From: an uncultured Hymenobacter sp.
GTDB taxonomy: Bacteria > Bacteroidota > Bacteroidia > Cytophagales > Hymenobacteraceae
Assembly (NCBI GenBank): GCA_937871705.1
Contig: CALMOO010000891.1
Coordinates: forward strand, 1 to 5,759
Direction: 5' to 3'
DNA length: 5,759 nucleotides
The notes under the pieces were generated by a model. The model did not search any database, was not told the origin of the DNA, and saw nothing but the letters and a program-made list of their open reading frames with translations. The position numbers were made by a program, and so were the translations under genes. Of the stretch, positions 5,468 through 5,759 are shown piece by piece. The number at the start of each line of letters is the position of its first letter. The first letter of the stretch is position 1.

Positions 5468-5710
5468 ATGCCTCGTCGCCCGTCTTCCCGTACTATCCTT
5501 TCGCCTGCTTCGCGCCGCATGGTAGCGGGGCTGCTCATTGCAGCTGGCATTTTACTGATAATAGGGCAGTTGCTGCGGCTGTACGTACTGCTTTTCGATT
5601 GGCACACCTACGGCGTGCTGGGTGTGCGGCCCGTGGCTGGTACGTTGCTCGGGCTGGGTGCCGGGGTTCTTACCAGCTACATTGGCTGGCGTGTAGGGCG
5701 CGCGGCGTAG
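5468..5710 (+). CDS. Small two-helix membrane protein, function unknown
   Basis: The 80-residue product starts with a basic, Arg-rich tail (residues 1-17: four Arg by residue 8, then Arg16-Arg17). Two hydrophobic segments follow, about 18-43 (AGLLIAAGILLIIGQLLRL) and 55-75 (PVAGTLLGLGAGVLTSYIGW), joined by a short loop containing FDWHTYG. It ends with an Arg-containing tail. This predicts an inner-membrane hairpin with both ends in the cytoplasm. The ATG at 5468 is preferred to the in-frame GTG codons at 5426/5429, which would add an Arg-rich stretch overlapping the tRNA promoter side. No Shine-Dalgarno sequence or consensus promoter was seen. It is divergent from tRNA-Gly. No family recognised; the gene call rests on open frame and hydrophobic pattern. 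Confidence 0.6.
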   Translation: MPRRPSSRTILSPASRRMVAGLLIAAGILLIIGQLLRLYVLLFDWHTYGVLGVRPVAGTLLGLGAGVLTSYIGWRVGRAA

Positions 5711-5723
5711 GGGGTAGGGCGGG
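5709..5723 (+). repeat. G-run motif after the small membrane protein gene
   Basis: AGGGGGTAGGGCGGG starts at the last base of the stop codon (TAG 5708-5710). It has the same GGGGTAGGG core as the motif before pyrB. The remaining bases to 5759 are too few to assign to a gene. Confidence 0.35.
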
Positions 5724-5759
5724 CTTAGGCTGCGGGCATGATTAGGCGGCCGGATGCAC

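Noticed and set aside
5742..5759. Possible end of a minus-strand gene at the window edge (stop TAA at 5744-5742)
   Set aside because: Only five codons are visible, too little to support a gene.

Overview
The window looks like chromosomal DNA from a GC-rich member of the Bacteroidota, most likely a Hymenobacter-like cytophagale. Three things point there: two promoters matching the Bacteroidota primary-sigma consensus (TTTG or TTG, 19 bp, then TAnnTTTG) at 1968-1998 (+) and 5385-5414 (-); start codons without Shine-Dalgarno sequences; and a Bacteroidota-style tandem GH43 polysaccharide-degrading enzyme. The genus is inferred from general resemblance, not from a database match.

Layout. Positions 1-1659 hold the 3' part of a tandem glycoside hydrolase family 43 protein; its first propeller is cut at the window edge. 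Positions 1660-2061 are non-coding, with a large imperfect palindrome (1726-1816) and then a consensus Bacteroidota promoter. Positions 2062-2440 form a long leader before a pyrimidine-biosynthesis pair. The leader has open frames, a U-rich stretch and a textbook intrinsic terminator (2206-2234), an arrangement strongly reminiscent of the UTP-sensing attenuator of enterobacterial pyrBI. Next come pyrB (aspartate carbamoyltransferase, 2441-3405), broken by a frameshift with apparent loss of a few codons in the 240s loop, and an intact pyrC (class I dihydroorotase, 3491-4768). Positions 4769-5250 hold no convincing gene. A tRNA-Gly(CCC) gene lies on the minus strand (5298-5370) with its own promoter and terminator, followed by a small two-helix membrane protein (5468-5710, +).

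How they work together. PyrB and PyrC catalyse consecutive steps of de novo pyrimidine synthesis (carbamoyl phosphate + aspartate to carbamoyl aspartate, then to dihydroorotate) and look co-transcribed. From memory of family sequences, this PyrB does not resemble the usual cytophagale PyrB, so the pair may have been acquired horizontally, placed behind a host-type promoter, and may now be decaying because a native pyrB exists elsewhere. The most noteworthy points are the candidate pyrBI-like attenuator and the pyrB frameshift at a T6 run.
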